Assembly: GCF_902686445.1 (NCBI RefSeq)
Contig: NC_062220.1
Coordinates: 93,248,143-93,312,142, forward strand
Reading direction: 5' to 3'
Source: Sciurus carolinensis
Taxonomy: Eukaryota > Chordata > Mammalia > Rodentia > Sciuridae
DNA: 64,000 bases
Part shown: positions 1-13,620 of the stretch, piece by piece
Numbering within the stretch: position 1 is the first letter of the stretch
How the letters are laid out: each line of letters opens with the position of its first letter
Translations under genes and position numbers: made by a program
Notes under the pieces: model-generated
What the model saw: only the letters and a program-made list of their open reading frames with translations
What the model was told of the DNA's origin: nothing
Database searches by the model: none

Positions 1-59
1 ATAAAATATGCAACAATATTTGGGCTTTATATTTATGCATATGGTTAAGATTACTATTC

Positions 60-900
60 TTTTTTTCTTCATATGGCTTTGAGTTACTTTCTAGGGCCTT
101 TCATGCCAGACTGAAGGATTCTTCTTAAGTATTTCTTCTCGGGCAGAGCTACTGGTGAGGTTTTCCTCCAGTTGTCATTTCTGGAAATATCTTAATTCTC
201 CTCATTTTTGTTTTTGTTTTGTTTTTGGTACTGGGGATTGAACCCAGGGGTACTTAACCACTGAGCCACATCCCCAGCCATTTTTTATATTTTATTTAGA
301 GACAGGGTCTTTCTGAGTTGCTTAGGGCCTAAGTTGCTGAGGCTGGCCTTGAAATCATGATCCTCCTGCCTCAGCCTCCCAAGCCATTGGAATTACTTGT
401 GTTAGCCACCATATCCAGCCTCTCCTTCATTTTTAGAAGATGACATTACTGGATATAGAATTCTTAAGTGGCAGAACATTTTTTTCAGTACTTTAAATAT
501 GTCATTCCCCCACCTTCTGTCCTTCAGGGTTTCTGAAGAGAAACCTGTTAATCTCATGGAGTTTCCCTTGTACATGAAATAGTCTTTCTGATTGCTTTTA
601 AGATTCTTTGTCTTCTAAAACCTTACCTCTAATGTGTCTTGAATTAATAGAATTACACATTCTCTTAGGTTATCCTTGTTTTTGAAATTTATTGAACTTC
701 TTCACCTGTGTAGAATCATGTTTTTCATCAGATTTGGGAAGAGTTGGGCCATTTTTCCCTCAACTATTCTTTCCACACTTTTATGTCTCTTTTCCTCCCT
801 CTGAGATGCCCACAGGTGAAAGCCTAGCATGCTCTCGGGCCTTTTCTGAGATTTCACCCATCCTGAGCCCTCGTGTGAACTTCTGAATCCATCTGTAGAA
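60..900 (-). mobile_element. Old L1 fragment (ORF1 region)
   Basis: Antisense L1 text such as GGATATAGAATTCTTAAGTG and GTTTTTCATCAGATTTGGGA. Interrupted by the SINE at 206-421. Confidence 0.7.
206..421 (-). repeat. Composite B1-ID SINE
   Basis: Right ID part GGTACTGGGGATTGAACCCA (antisense), then a B1-like left part ending CACCATATCCAGCC. Confidence 0.9.
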
Positions 901-1741
901 AAGTGATGCTTTGAAAAATCATTATTCCCCCACTTATCTTCTTTCCAAACCTCATCCCAGATTTTTTGATTTATCATTTTCTCCTGTTAGTTTTTGCTCA
1001 GACTGCTGTGTAAAGTATGTTTGCCGGTAAACATTTTTTGGAATGTGCAGTTCAGAGTTCTCCCTGCCCTGGGAACACTCCAAGTCAGGTGAAACAAAGG
1101 TAGCTTCATATCACTGCTTTAGTAATTTCCATGCACAGGTCAAAACATGCAACCACAGATTTTTGAGAAAAAGGTCCATATCTCCCCCTGTGGCACTAGC
1201 AACCTCTACCAGTAGTGCAGTGTCTTCATGGGCACCAGTGACCTGGGGAAAGAATGTGGCAACAGAGCAATTTAAAATGCCATAACATTCACTTTCCACA
1301 TTACAGCAGCTTCTTTCTTCCTTCACTTTCCCTGGTTGGTCTAAGTTTTTTGTTTGTTTGCTGTATTTCAGAAATCTGTGAAAGTTTGTTCTGCTAGTTT
1401 TTTGTTTATTTGTTTGTTTGTTTTAACCAGCCCATTAGTTGCTGAAGGAATGGAGCCCTGGAGTTTCCTACTTTGCCATTTTTGGTAACATCGCTTTCAA
1501 CTTTTTGAACTTCTTAAGTTAAGTACATAGATAATTTATTTTCCTACTCTTTTATAATATAAATATTTGAGGATCATAGCATTTCTCAAGGATTGGTCAC
1601 CTAGAAGTTCTGACGAATTATTTTCATTACCATCTGATTATTTTAGAATCTCTAATTTCTATTATGATCTCTTTTTAACAAATTGTTACTTAGAAGTATG
1701 AAGTATTTTTTTTTTTTTTTTAATTTATAGAAGTACTAGGT

Positions 1742-1945
1742 TTATCCAGGCATTGTGGTACACTCCTGTAATCTGAGCAGCTGGGGAGGCTGAGTCATCA
1801 CAAGTTCAAGGCCAGCCTCAGAAACTTTGTGAGGACCTAAGCAACCTAATGAGACCCTGTCTCAAAATTAAATATGAAAAGGGTTGGAGATGTGGCTCAC
1901 TGAATAAGAACCTCTGGGTTCAATTCCTGTACCAAAAGAAAAAAA
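1742..1945 (+). repeat. Composite B1-ID SINE
   Basis: B1-like CCTGTAATCTGAGCAGCTGG, then ID-like GGAGATGTGGCTCACTGAAT. Confidence 0.88.
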
Positions 1946-1974
1946 GGAGGCAGGACTAGGCTCATTTAGTTAAA

Positions 1975-3560
1975 TTTTTGATTATTTTTTTCTAGCTTAA
2001 TTGCTAAGATTTTCTGAAATTGGATGAAACTTGACATATCTATTTCATATGCCCTGGAAAAGATGTGTTCTTACCAGGCCCAGTGGCCCACACCTGTAAT
2101 CCTAATGACTCAGGAGATTGAGACAGAAGGATCACAAGTTCAAAGCCAGTCTCAGTAACTACAGGGTGCTAAGCAATTCGGTGAAACCTGTCTCTAAATA
2201 AAATACAAAATAGGGCTAGCGATGTGGCTCAGTGGTTGAGTGCCTCTGAGTTCGATCCCTGGTATGCCCCCCACATGCCTGCCACACAAAAGATTATTCT
2301 CCAGATTTGAGAAATATTGTTCAGTTTATTTACATTAAGTCAAATTTGTTTGAATCAAATCTCCTTTAACTTTACTGATTTTTTAATCTACTGGATCTAT
2401 AAATGAGATTTTGCTAAGATCTGCAGTTATAGTGTTGAATTTGTGTACTTCTCCCTGTAGTTCTATCAATTTTTTTATTTTATTTACTCTAATAGGCATA
2501 GAATTGCTGCATCTTCCTGGTGAAATGCACTTTTAATCAATATACAGTAATACTTTTATCTCTGGTAATGCTTTTAGCTTTAAAGATTTTATCTTGTATT
2601 GATGTAGCTACAGAATTTTTCTTTTAGTTAATATTTACCTGAAATTTATTTTTTAAACTTTAACATTTTATAATGTTATGTTTTAGGTGCTTCACTTTTC
2701 TTCTTTTCTGAAAGTAAGTTTCTACATGCCTAGCCCAGTGTCCAGTTGTCCACCTGCTACCAGGTTGACAATAGGCCTAAGGATGGAAGGTTCAAAAAGA
2801 GCAGAGGAGAACAGAAGGAACCCTGATGCTTGGTGATCCTCCTGGCACCTGACCAAGGTTAAATAAATGTTCATTGAACTGTCAAAGTGAATTTTAATGT
2901 CCATAACTTCTTCATAGAATTAGTGTCAGATCCCAGTGAAGTCTCCCTATGTCTCCTTTGTATTTGAAACTCAAGGTGTTCCATTGGAAAGTTCAATCCC
3001 CAAGACCTTCTGCTTATGATGAATACTAAGTGCAATTCAAAACAACATCCGTCATGTCTTTAAAATCATTTTCTCATCCTGAAGTTGTAATGTGGTCTGA
3101 AAATCACACTAGATATTTAAAACCAGAACTCAGTCAGATTCATTTTATCTGAGTATTGCTATCCTTCATTGCTATAGAAAATTCATAGTCACTGCCTCCA
3201 GGCCTCTTTCCCTTTCTCTTTATTATCTCCTTTTGGAATTCCAGTGAAATTTTTGTTGGACTTTCTCATTTTATTCACTGTATCCTCTTAACTTCTCTGT
3301 GATCTACCTCTTGGTCTTTATTGCCTTTGGGCAATTTCTTCTGACCAATCTTCAACTTCACTAATTTTCCTTTTGTCTGTTTCCAATCTTCTAGTTAGCA
3401 TCTTCTTTGAAATTCTGGCTTTAATTACTACATAATTTTTCATTTCTAAAAGTTCTATTTGCCCTTGTTTAAATACAGCTGGCCAATTAGAGACTTTTTA
3501 ATCTCAGTCAAATAATAATCACCTGTTTAATTTATTTTCATATATTTCTAAATAGTATGT
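1975..3560 (-). mobile_element. Old L1 fragment (ORF2 endonuclease then ORF1)
   Basis: 2290-2700 resembles antisense ORF2 endonuclease. 3190-3500 resembles antisense ORF1 coiled coil (CTTCAACTTCACTAATTTTC). Gene order is correct for a minus-strand L1. Confidence 0.65.
2073..2265 (+). repeat. Composite B1-ID SINE
   Basis: CACACCTGTAATCCTAATGA to GATGTGGCTCAGTGGTTGAG, a complete B1-plus-ID layout. Confidence 0.9.
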
Positions 3561-4362
3561 GATATTGTATATCTGGTATTTTTGATGTATAGAATTTTTG
3601 TGTATCTGATTTCTGTGTATATGAAGATGTTTATGTTTGTTCAGAGGAATTTTTCCAAAGCAACAGTATACTTACAAGAAATTGAAAATACACAAGGAAA
3701 ATAAAGTTCTTTGTATTATTATAAAAATAGTTTTGACCTGATAGAGGGTCTCAGTAACCCTCAGATGTTCTCCAACTACATTATGAGAACCACTTCTTTA
3801 AACCATCCACTGATGCAATAAATTATTTCTCCCTGTGCATCTAGAATTGCACTACCTAGGTGCCAATCTTGGGAAAATGAAAGCTCGAATCATCCTCCAC
3901 CAGGTTAAATTTTTTCCCAAATTCTGATTGAGAAAGACGGCAAGTAATTTTTAAATCTAATATAGCTATATAATGTTTTTGCTTCTTAACCAATATACTT
4001 CTCTCTCCCTGGTCCCTCCTACTCAGTATTTCTATCACTATGCAATCCTTCCTTTGGACATCTGCATTGTGAGGCTTTTACTGCCACAATGCACATTAAT
4101 TAAGGGAACATGAAAAACAAAATAGTCCACTTCTCAGTTTTTAAATTTCAAATGATTTGGAAGAAAAGATGAATACTCAGACTACCCAAGTGGAAAAGGG
4201 AGAGGGGCATGCAGGCAGGAGATGAGCTTACTCATGAGAGTATTGGAGAGAAAGAGATCCTGAGCCCAGCACTGCCCCAGGGCAGACACTGAGGGGGGCT
4301 CTGGGAGATGGAATGGGAGCTACAGGTCAGAGAATTCAAGAGCCAAGGGGCTTTTCATCAAG

Positions 4363-4807
4363 ATGGCTCTGAAAGAAAAGAAAAAATCTACTGCACATGC
4401 CAAAGCCGAAATGGAGGTCAAGAAGGCAGTGCTGAAAGGTAACCATAGCCACACACACAAAAGACCCCTACATCACTGACCCTCTGGTAGCCTGAGACAC
4501 TTGGCTCCAGAGGCAGCTCAGATGTTCTCAGAAGAGTACCTCCAGGAGAACAAGTTTGACCACCATGCCACCAATTTCCCCTGAACACGGAATCTTCCAT
4601 AAAGAAGATAGAAGGAAAAAACACTTGCGTTCACTGCGGATGTCAAGGCCAACAAGCACCAGAACAAACAGGTTGTGAAGAAACCTGTGACATTAATGTG
4701 GCCAAGGTCAACACCCTGCTCAGGGCTGATGGGGAGAAGACAGAGTAGATGTGACTATCTCCTGATTATGATGCTCTAGATGTTGCTAACAGATTGGGAT
4801 CATCTAA
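4363..4807 (+). pseudogene. RPL23A: RPL23A processed pseudogene
   Basis: An intronless, decayed copy of ribosomal protein L23a (large 60S subunit, uL23 family). The start is readable (MALKEKKK, then AVLKG). Later in changed frames come DVKANKHQ, VAKVNTLLRADGEK and PDYDALDVAN, and the end retains a stop after a GIGII-like tail. Spacing and total length fit the family's 156 codons. Several frameshifts and in-frame stops occur between about 4450 and 4620, and again near 4745. Sequence after the stop still resembles the parent 3' UTR up to about 4845. No clear poly-A tail or target duplication remains, so it is an old retrocopy with no expected protein product. Confidence 0.9.
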
Positions 4808-6949
4808 ACTAAATCCAGTTACCAAATTCTAAGTATACATTTTGCTGTTGTTGTTGTTATTTTAAAGAGCAAAGGGATCCTTAACCCCTCTGCCCATTTT
4901 CTCAGGAGACAGTCCAGGAAGCACGTGAGGTACTGGGTGCTTTCTCCACTCGTCATGAAAAGTGAGATGAGATGACTGTGTGTGTGAGTATAGGAGGAGC
5001 CAGAAAGCCACACACGGGTGTCTGCAACCTGCAGCCTGGTACAGGATCAGGGGAATGTACTCTGAACAGAAAGCCTGTGACCAGAAGAGGCCCTGAGTCG
5101 GAAAGAGGTAGACACCACTGTGATCTGCCGACAGTAAAATGTAAGGTGAGATGGGTGACATCTCAGTGAAAAGGGCTGGTAGCAAAGCTTAGATACTCAC
5201 ACACATACACACAACTTGAAACTGGGTGAGCCTTCTGGAACTTAAAGACTACAAAGACAGGGAAAATAAACACTGAATTGACTACAATTAAGGTTTTGAT
5301 CTTTAGCAGAGTAGAAGTTCATACTAGTAATTAATTTAAGTTTTAGAAAATGAAGAACACTTTTCTTGTACAATTACAATAGTGTCATGAATGCTTAGAT
5401 TCCAGGATCACTGAGCTGGAGTGACAGGTGCAAAGAAGTGAAGAAGGAGATGAAAGGAAGGAATCTGGGTACCACTGATGAGCCACCTTCTTTCTCTCAG
5501 GACCACGTCACACATGAGGCCCTTTGTGGCTCCCAGCATGTATACTGCCTGGTTCAGCACAACAAGGCTCTCAGCCAGGAAATATAATTGATGTGCACAC
5601 AGCTGAGCCCTTGCCAGCTCATGGAGGAAGGCCTCTAATTCAGGGAGAAAGGAGCTGGGCCTCTGCCAGTCATGTACCTTTGATGCTTTCATATAGGCAT
5701 CAGTCAGACCCTGATTTTGGTCTGACAAACCAGGAAAAATAAAACTGTCAGAATCAAGGCATACTTTTTACCAGGACAGTTACCCTGGTAATGGAGAGGA
5801 ATGTTATTGCTCTAGGCATTTGCATAATATCTATTGATCAAACTTCCTCCAAGCTGCTATTCTTCATTTCAGCTTCTGGCAATGAGGAAGGACTATTTCA
5901 GGCCTCAATATTACAGCTTCTTCATGCTCAGATGTGGCCATAATCCCCAACATAACTTGAGAATGGAGCAGGAAGTCCCCAGGGCGACCAAATATAAGAT
6001 GACCTCAGGCATTTGAGGAAACTGCATTTTATTCTCAGCTTGCTGTGTGACCTTTGGAAAGCTGCCATTCCATTCTGTTCCTCTCAGTATTCCACATGAC
6101 CTGGAATCTCTACCTTACTGTCATTCTGGGGTCAAAGGCTGCTGCTGCCTCCATTAACATGAAAATGCAAGTGGGAGAATAATTGACCTTAGTCACTAGC
6201 TCTGGAGAATCAGTTCATCAGTTAGATTTGCATACACCTGAGAGCTCTTTCTATTCAGGGGACTAGTAATGGGAAAGCCAGTGGTGGCAACCTTGATGGA
6301 GTATAGGGGAAACTCCTTCTTGGGGGTGAGGTGGATGACACAGAAGAGAAGTCAAATGAGTCATTCCAGAATCCCTGACTCACAGATCTGGGAGGCACAG
6401 CAGAGGTCATCGCATCCACCCAGTCCCAGTGCTGAATCCCTGAGAAATGCACTGAGCATCTTTGCTGGGTAATCACTTCCTCTTAGGGCAATATCCCTGG
6501 AAGCAGCCCCATATTAGTCTGAAGGCTAACACTTCACCCAAGTCACAGCACTTGAGAGTATGGATGACAGACATCCTGTCCCATATCTTTTATTCTGCCA
6601 GGTTAATAATGACTGGTCCTTTCTCTATAAAGTGTATAACCCAAGTGTAGTTTAGTCTCCTTGTGATCAGTCTCAGCCTGAGGTTGTAACCCAAAGAAAT
6701 CCCCAACTTCAGTCTTAATTCCTGGGGATGAGAAAATGACACACAGAGGGAACAAAAATGTCTTAAAATTTTTTTTTCTGCTTATCCATCTATCTCCTGC
6801 CAAGTCTTCCTCAGTTTCTCAGAATCTCTTAATTCCCTATCCTCTAGGTGCCCTCTTTCCAAAAATAACTTTCTAAAATTTCTAAGGTAAAGGGAAGTGG
6901 GCAGAAAGAAGTGGGAAGAAAAAGAAAAGAAAGCTTACATTATTGGGAG

Positions 6950-7110
6950 CCTATTATGTCCCCCAAACTCATTTAATCTTGATGAAGTAAGTATACTTAC
7001 CTCAATTTTATAAGGTAGCAATGAAGATCCAAGGTGTATAAGTAAGTTGTTCAAAGTCACAGACCAATTAAGTTGCAAACAGTGGATTCACACAGTGATT
7101 ATATCACAGG
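6950..7110 (-). repeat. MIR-like fragment
   Basis: AAGTAAGTTGTTCAAAGTCA, the antisense core pattern. Confidence 0.6.
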
Positions 7111-7589
7111 CCAGGTCCAGTTACACTCAAAATAATTCACATCCTCCTGAGAGACAAGTCCTTGTGACCTGGAATTAGGGTGTTGAACAGGGCAGAAACC
7201 ACAGAGGAAATAAGTGGCTAACCATAATTTGGCCTTGACTGTAATAATTGCTACAATTAAAGTTCAGTTTCATATCTTTAGACAGTTTCCTTTCTATTCC
7301 AAGTCTGGTGGTATAGTCTAATTCTGGGAATCTGTTGAATATTTAAAATTCAGGCTTTCAATTAAATCTTTAAGAAACTTACTGTGTTTGCTCCTTAATC
7401 TTTTATTTCTGTCTAATCTGAGTGCTCAGAAATTGATTAGGTGTTTGGGCCAGGGGATATTGGAAAGCCTAGGTTAGGAATCTTATCCATGACTTTCTTA
7501 CAATCTAAACTTAAAAGTCAATGAATTCGATTTCACCTCAATAGTAAGTAATTGAGGATCATTGTCCGTAATTACATGCCTTTTCCCAT

Positions 7590-7900
7590 GCCGCTTTACA
7601 CATTCCTATCTGGATGCTCTTCTTTCACTTCATGTCTGGGAAAGTCACAAAGCTCCAGGGGCACTCGGTGAAGCCTGCCTTCTCCCCTGGGTCCCTCCCC
7701 TAGCACATTTGCTCAGTTGTCCCTCCCACAGATAGGTATCACATAATCATGCATTTAATTATCTTTCATGTCACCCTTTGAGGCTAGAATGTGAGCAAGC
7801 AGAAGACAGAAATGGAGTTTTCTTCCTTGTATTCCTTGTATTGTATGCCAAGTAGCCAGCAAGCAATAGCAATTGCTTAATGAATGTTTATGGAAAAGCT
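7590..7900 (-). repeat. L2-like fragment
   Basis: Antisense L2 3'-end style, TTTGAGGCTAGAATGTGAGC. Confidence 0.4.
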
Positions 7901-8589
7901 AAATGAGAAATTCACCAATGAGAAAGGTAAGGAGGAATTAAAGGACAGAAACACAAGAATATCTTCAGGTGTTCCATGGTGGGCTTGGTCTCAAATATCC
8001 TGTCCTATTGTCAAAGGAGTCATAGCTTCAAGGTGAGGAAAAATGGTTTCGTAGGGAAAATGAATGTTATTTTTGAATCACAAACCCCAAGTAAGAGTTC
8101 ATTAATAACAGAGGGCTTTGGATTGGGGACCAGGCTGCTAAAGGGATATCTGGAGTTTAAACCCAAAGATTGCATGGGCTGACTTCATCTGGGTTCAAAT
8201 CCAACACTAAGAAATCTTAGACATTTAGAAGGCCCTAAACTCACTTTGACAGTTCTGTGAACATCTGATGAAATCTTCCCAGATCCAAGAGGGTCACACA
8301 GCACCAGGGCTCCTTCCCATCACCTCTGCTCTCCCAGGCTTTCTCATGGGGTCTCCAGCCATCTTTGTGGCAGGTGTTTGGCTGGACATAGGGATAGGCA
8401 TATGGAAACTCACTCTTGGGAAATAAGAAGTAAACACACACACCTTGGACACACATTCTTATACATCAGTACTTATCTCTAGATATCCTGCCTCTTGATG
8501 TCACATCCTGTTTGATGGTAACAGTACTTGATTCTGAGGAACAGACTGAGTAACTGAAAGTCACAAGTAGAAGAAGGGTACCTTTCTCA

Positions 8590-9010
8590 ATTTTAGTTTT
8601 TATTATTTTATTGAGGTATGAAATCGAATCCCATGCACCCTACAAATATCAGGGATGGATGTTCACAAATGGAATGTTGCAGCTGTCCCCAAGCCCCTGC
8701 CACCCATCTCCAAGTCATACCCCTCTCTTACCCCAAAAGTAAACTCTGAGACACAGACAAGCTTCACTCATTCTGTGCTTTACCTAAAGAGAACGTCCTG
8801 GCATGTATACTTTTCTGATCTAACTTCTTTTACTTAGTACTGTGCTCATGAGATTCTTCCACATTGTTGCATATAGTTATAGGCTATTTATTCTTCTTAT
8901 TGAACTGTGTTGCACTGCGTGAATATATCACAATTGATTTCTCCATTTTACTAGCAAAGGGTATTTGGATCATTTTTTAGTTCAGGGCTTTTATGAATAG
9001 TACTGCCTTG
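8590..9010 (-). mobile_element. Old L1/HAL1 3' fragment
   Basis: ATTATTTTATTGAGGTATGA and later TTGCATATAGTTATAGGCTA, an antisense L1 3'-region pattern. Confidence 0.6.
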
Positions 9011-9209
9011 AATTCACTGAGCACATTCCAGCACACACTGCTCTGTGAGATGCTTGTATTTATAATTTGTACTACCCAAATTTTGTATGATATGCATGAA
9101 TTCCTCCTTAATTTTTTTTTAAAAATATCATCCATAACTTTTCAACTAGGATCAGACACTTAGCTCCTTTCCTGCTGACAAGTAGAGAGAAAAAATAATA
9201 GTTCAGTAT

Positions 9210-9425
9210 TAGCTAACATTTACTGAATGTTGTTAGAGGAAGAAAAAAAAAACCTTTTCACATATTTTTCCATTTAAACCTCTAAATTACCTAGAGTTAT
9301 AGGTATACTCATTACTCTCCTTTTAGACCTGTGGGAATTGAAACTGAGGAGGCTTCAAGTCACAATACAAAGGCAGGTCCCTGACTCTAGGGCTTTTGCG
9401 TTCAATCTCCAGTCATGCAGCCTTG
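9210..9425 (-). repeat. MIR-like fragment
   Basis: CTAACATTTACTGAATGTTG and GAAACTGAGGAGGCTTCAAG. Confidence 0.6.
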
Positions 9426-10107
9426 TATGAGAGAAGGCTGGGGGTGCCAGGAGCCAGTCAGACATGGGAAGGAGGAGCTGAAATCATAGCAGATCAGCCC
9501 AGCCCAACACCAGGGATTGTTTTTCCCTGCTTCATGTCCTAATTAATCAAATCCTCTTGAACATGAAAGAGTGAGATTGGATTTTTGATAAGATGAATGA
9601 AAGAACTCTGTTCCCATCTGGCACCCACAAAACTCTCCTATTCAAGCCAGCAGGGAAGATTTCACTGCAACCTGTGCAGCAATTTAATAATCACCTAAGA
9701 ATGCTGGAAGATTTGTCAATATCATGGCCAATCTGGATCCACTGGCACCTTAGAGTAATGGAAAGAGCAGGGGTCAAAGGGCCAGAGCAAAGGGAGGCCA
9801 ACTCTTTTGGTAAAAGGGGTAGGTATTAAACGCTTTAGGCTTTAGAGGCATATGATCTCTGTCTGAACCCTCCAGTTCTGCAGGAAAAACAGGAAAGCAA
9901 CCATGGGCAATATGTAAATGAATAAGTGTGGATGTGTTTCAATAACACTTTATTTGTGGACACTGAAATTGGAATTTCTTACCATTTTCATGTGCCCAGA
10001 AATGTATTCCTCCTTTTGATTTTTTTTTCCAGGCAAACACTTAAGAGTCATTTTGAGTTTGAAAGCTGTGCAAACAGGGGGCAGAATGCCACATCTATTT
10101 CCTACCA

Positions 10108-10177
10108 CTCCGACACTTGACACGGTTCTGTTGGAGTAGAGGACTCAACACTTGACATGGTTCTGTTGAAAGATCAT
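10108..10177. repeat. 35-bp imperfect tandem duplication
   Basis: ACACTTGACACGGTTCTGTT and ACACTTGACATGGTTCTGTT lie 35 bp apart. Confidence 0.8.
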
Positions 10178-11286
10178 CCTCCCTCCCATAGGCGTGGCAT
10201 ATCTCCATGTATAGTTGCTTTTTAATATTAATAATCAATATATCATTAGAAACTTATTGGAAAAACATTGGGAAGGTTTTACTATATTGGGACACAAAAT
10301 AGTACACAATAAAAATTTAGTTATAATACGTAGATAAAATATATGAAAATAAACAATTGTAGCTAAGCTCAAGTTAAAAGGAGCCTACGATTACTTTAGT
10401 ATAATAATTTCTAAATATGGATGGATAAAGAGGCATTCCTCTGAGCTTGGATGCAGTGTGTAGCCTTTGTTGCTTTCCTAGTTTTAGTAATCGATTCTAG
10501 AGATACTTTACATAATAAAAATATTTAGGTTAATCATAAATATAATTTGTGTTTTTCCTGTTTAGTCTAATTCTTTAAGAATCAAAATAAGATCATAGTC
10601 CGCCATTAAATGAAATAGAATAGACTAAATATTAACTATAAGTTGATTTCTTTGCCCTTTGTTAATAATAGTAAATGCTTTTCACTGTTAAACACTGGAG
10701 TTCATGGTGGGGGTGGTTTCTCGGAAAATCTAGTGACGTGTTTATTCTGGAGGTTGAAGGTTGGCAGATCATGGTGCCCTCAGTTTGACTGTGGGACGGG
10801 GTTGTTTTGGTCTGACTGGGAAATAAGGTTGTTTGGGTCTGGGTTGTCATACAGAGGGAACATGTACTTTGAGAAGAAGCATAGATTGTACTTTTGAAGG
10901 TTTTTTTTTTTTCTTTAAACTAACTGTAAAATGATATAATCATTACTAAAGAAAAAATGTATAAAAAGGCTGGCAGAAAAATAAAGATAAAGATTCAGCC
11001 TCAGAACACTTGGTGTTTCTCCACCGTGCCGACGCCTCCCATCCACCTAGGACCCCTGATCGCTGCTAGGGCTGGACACCAGCAGCAGAATCCAGAAATC
11101 AGGTTTGAATCTTAGCTATGCCATTTGTGATTTCCGAGGCTTTCAAGATATTTACTAAAATCTCCAAGATTCACTTCCTTCCTGTGGAAATGAGCAAAGC
11201 AGGTACTACGCATGTAGGGCTTCCCTTGAGGCTGGCATAGAGCTATGTGCTTAATTTAATCCTCATAATGATGGCAAAAGAGTAAG

Positions 11287-11385
11287 GGACTAGGGATGGA
11301 GCTCAGTGGCAGAGCTCATGCTTAGCATATGTGAGGCCTTGGGTTCAATTCCCAGCACTAAAAAAAAAAAAAAAAAAGAAAGAAA
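11287..11385 (+). repeat. ID-type SINE with A tail
   Basis: GGGATGGAGCTCAGTGGCAG to GGGTTCAATTCCCAGCACTA, then A17. Pol III box A and B positions are recognisable. Confidence 0.92.
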
Positions 11386-11766
11386 TAATAAGAGGCTGAA
11401 AATTACAGTATTGCTTTCTTTGGGTGGTTGCTGATTAGAGTGATTAGAGAAATGTGCAAACGTGCCTTGCCTGATCTTTGCTGTTTTTTGAGGTTGACAC
11501 TTTCTCTCATAGGTAGAAGTTTTTATGTTGGATCAAGGGTGCCCCTGCTTCTTCTAACATTCTGTGACTTTTTAAATACCTGTAGTTGTACTGCATTTAG
11601 AGTGAATCATTATCTAACTATATTGCTCTATTCAATTAGAATTACATCGAACTTCAATTTACACTCCAACTTCACTGAGCTGCAAATTGAATGCACACTT
11701 CAAATGGCCATTACTTCTATTTATGTGCACAGTAGGCAGTTTGGCTCAGACATGCTCATTCTAAAC

Positions 11767-11812
11767 ACTAAATAAGATACATTAAATGCATTAAATAAGA
11801 TACATTAAATGC
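11767..11812. repeat. 23-bp tandem duplication
   Basis: TAAATAAGATACATTAAATG occurs twice, 23 bp apart. Confidence 0.9.
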
Positions 11813-12369
11813 CTAGCACAAAGCCTGGCACACAGGTGTCAGCTCGTATTTGCTCCTTCCTCCTTTAGTAACAAGGATCAGACATAAAGAGCTATTTTTG
11901 GAGAAAGGTGAGTATTACCTAGAAAGATGAGATCTTATAAGACACACTGGAACAAATGAGTCTTTTCAAGGAAATCAATTTAGAGTGTGCTGGGTGTACC
12001 TTCCAACTCTGAAACCTGCCTGTTCTCTTGCTCCCAGAATGATTCCCCAGTTTTTGTCCTAAGCATCCACTAGGCTGGACGTTGCTTCCCCTCTCCATCT
12101 GCTAACTAGCAACCCAGTTGCGGCCCAAGTCCCTCAGCATTCCTCTGGCTCGGATATTTGGTTCTGCTAGTCTTTCTGCACATTTGCTTGTTACCTTCCG
12201 ATATCTCCTCTGAGCTCCACTCCCAACTCCACACAGACAACTCACTCATGTCCACCCCACATGTGGTGCAGCAGCTCAGACTCTTTTAGACAACTCTTAC
12301 CTGGGCATGTCATTTTGCTTCATGAGAACAAACTGGAAAATTAAGTTTCACAGCTCAGAGCCCCTTGAG

Positions 12370-12615
12370 AGGCAGAACAGTAGAGCTATGAAGAGAAAGT
12401 CTGGTCTCCAGAACCCTCCTGACTGGTTTTGAATTTCAGATCCTTTATGTACTGAGAGCTGGGTGAGTTATTGACCCTGTCTGTGCCTCAGTTTCTTCAT
12501 CTGTAAAATGGGGTTTAACAATAGTGTTTATCTCATAATATTGTGTAAATATTACATGAACTCTCCTAAATCAGGCGCCTAAAGCAATGCTCAGCATGTA
12601 GTAAGCACAGTGTGT
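12370..12615 (+). repeat. MIR element
   Basis: Core GTGCCTCAGTTTCTTCATCT followed by GTAAAATGGGG, and a CATGTAGTAAGCACAG end. Confidence 0.85.
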
Positions 12616-12959
12616 GTTAGTTTCTGAGATTTATTGCTTTATTTACTTTTAATATCTTCTGTATTTCTGGGTCCTCAACATCCCCACCACCAGAGAGTGT
12701 AAAGTTTCAGTATGATGTGGGAACAAATAACAGCTCACATGTCAAATCTCTCTCCAAGCAAATAATTAACACGTACATTGCACAGCTTGCCAGGAAAAAA
12801 TATACTTCTGAATGAGAAGAAATTTACCAAACAATTCTCAAACTCACTTGCTAATATAACAACACCTTTTTCTCAGCAAGTTGTTTCCAATTCTGTGCAG
12901 ATTTCATACCATTGCATCCTGCCAGCTCTGCCCCTATGGATTGAATAAGCATATCACGT

Positions 12960-13620
12960 GTCCTTACAACCAGGACATTTTTTACTGTTTTGATATAATT
13001 TTAGGATTACAGGAAGTCAAGAAGAGTACAAAGTATCCCCAAGTATCCTGTACTCACATTCCACAAATATTAATATTTTCCCCATTTGCATTATCAATTC
13101 CTCTATCTACCTATCTAAACATCCATCCATGCAACCATCAATTCATCCATTTGAATATATTCTACTATGTTTCTACAAATCTACAGACTTGCTTTAAATT
13201 TCACCAATGTCCCAAGAACACACTTTATAGCGCAAGAAAGTCCTGACTCATGCATTGTATTTAGTTCTTATGTATCTGTAGTCTTCTTTAATTTGGAACC
13301 ATTCCTCAGTCTGTCTTCGTGTTTCCTGACATTAATGTTTTCAAAGAGTGCAGCCTAGATATTTTGTGAACCCTCCCCCACTTTAGGTTTGCATTATGTC
13401 TACTCCTGTTTAGATTCAGGTCTGTACTTTTGAGAGATACACTGTGGAAATGAGGCCGTGTTCCTCTGAGTATATGATATCAGCAGACACAGGATATTCA
13501 ATTTGTCTCAGTATAGTATAGGTGATGCTATTGCCAGATTTCTCCACTGTAAAGTTGCTATTTTTTCTTTTTCCAATGAATGGTATTCTAAAACTGCATA
13601 ATTGTCCTATAATTTCTCAA
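12960..13620 (-). mobile_element. Old L1/HAL1 fragment
   Basis: Antisense text with AAGAGTACAAAGTATCCCCA, CCACAAATATTAATATTTTC and TTTCACCAATGTCCC. Confidence 0.5.

Noticed and set aside
12881..13246. 121-codon ORF
   Set aside because: Lies in an old L1/HAL1-like fragment; low-complexity chance frame.
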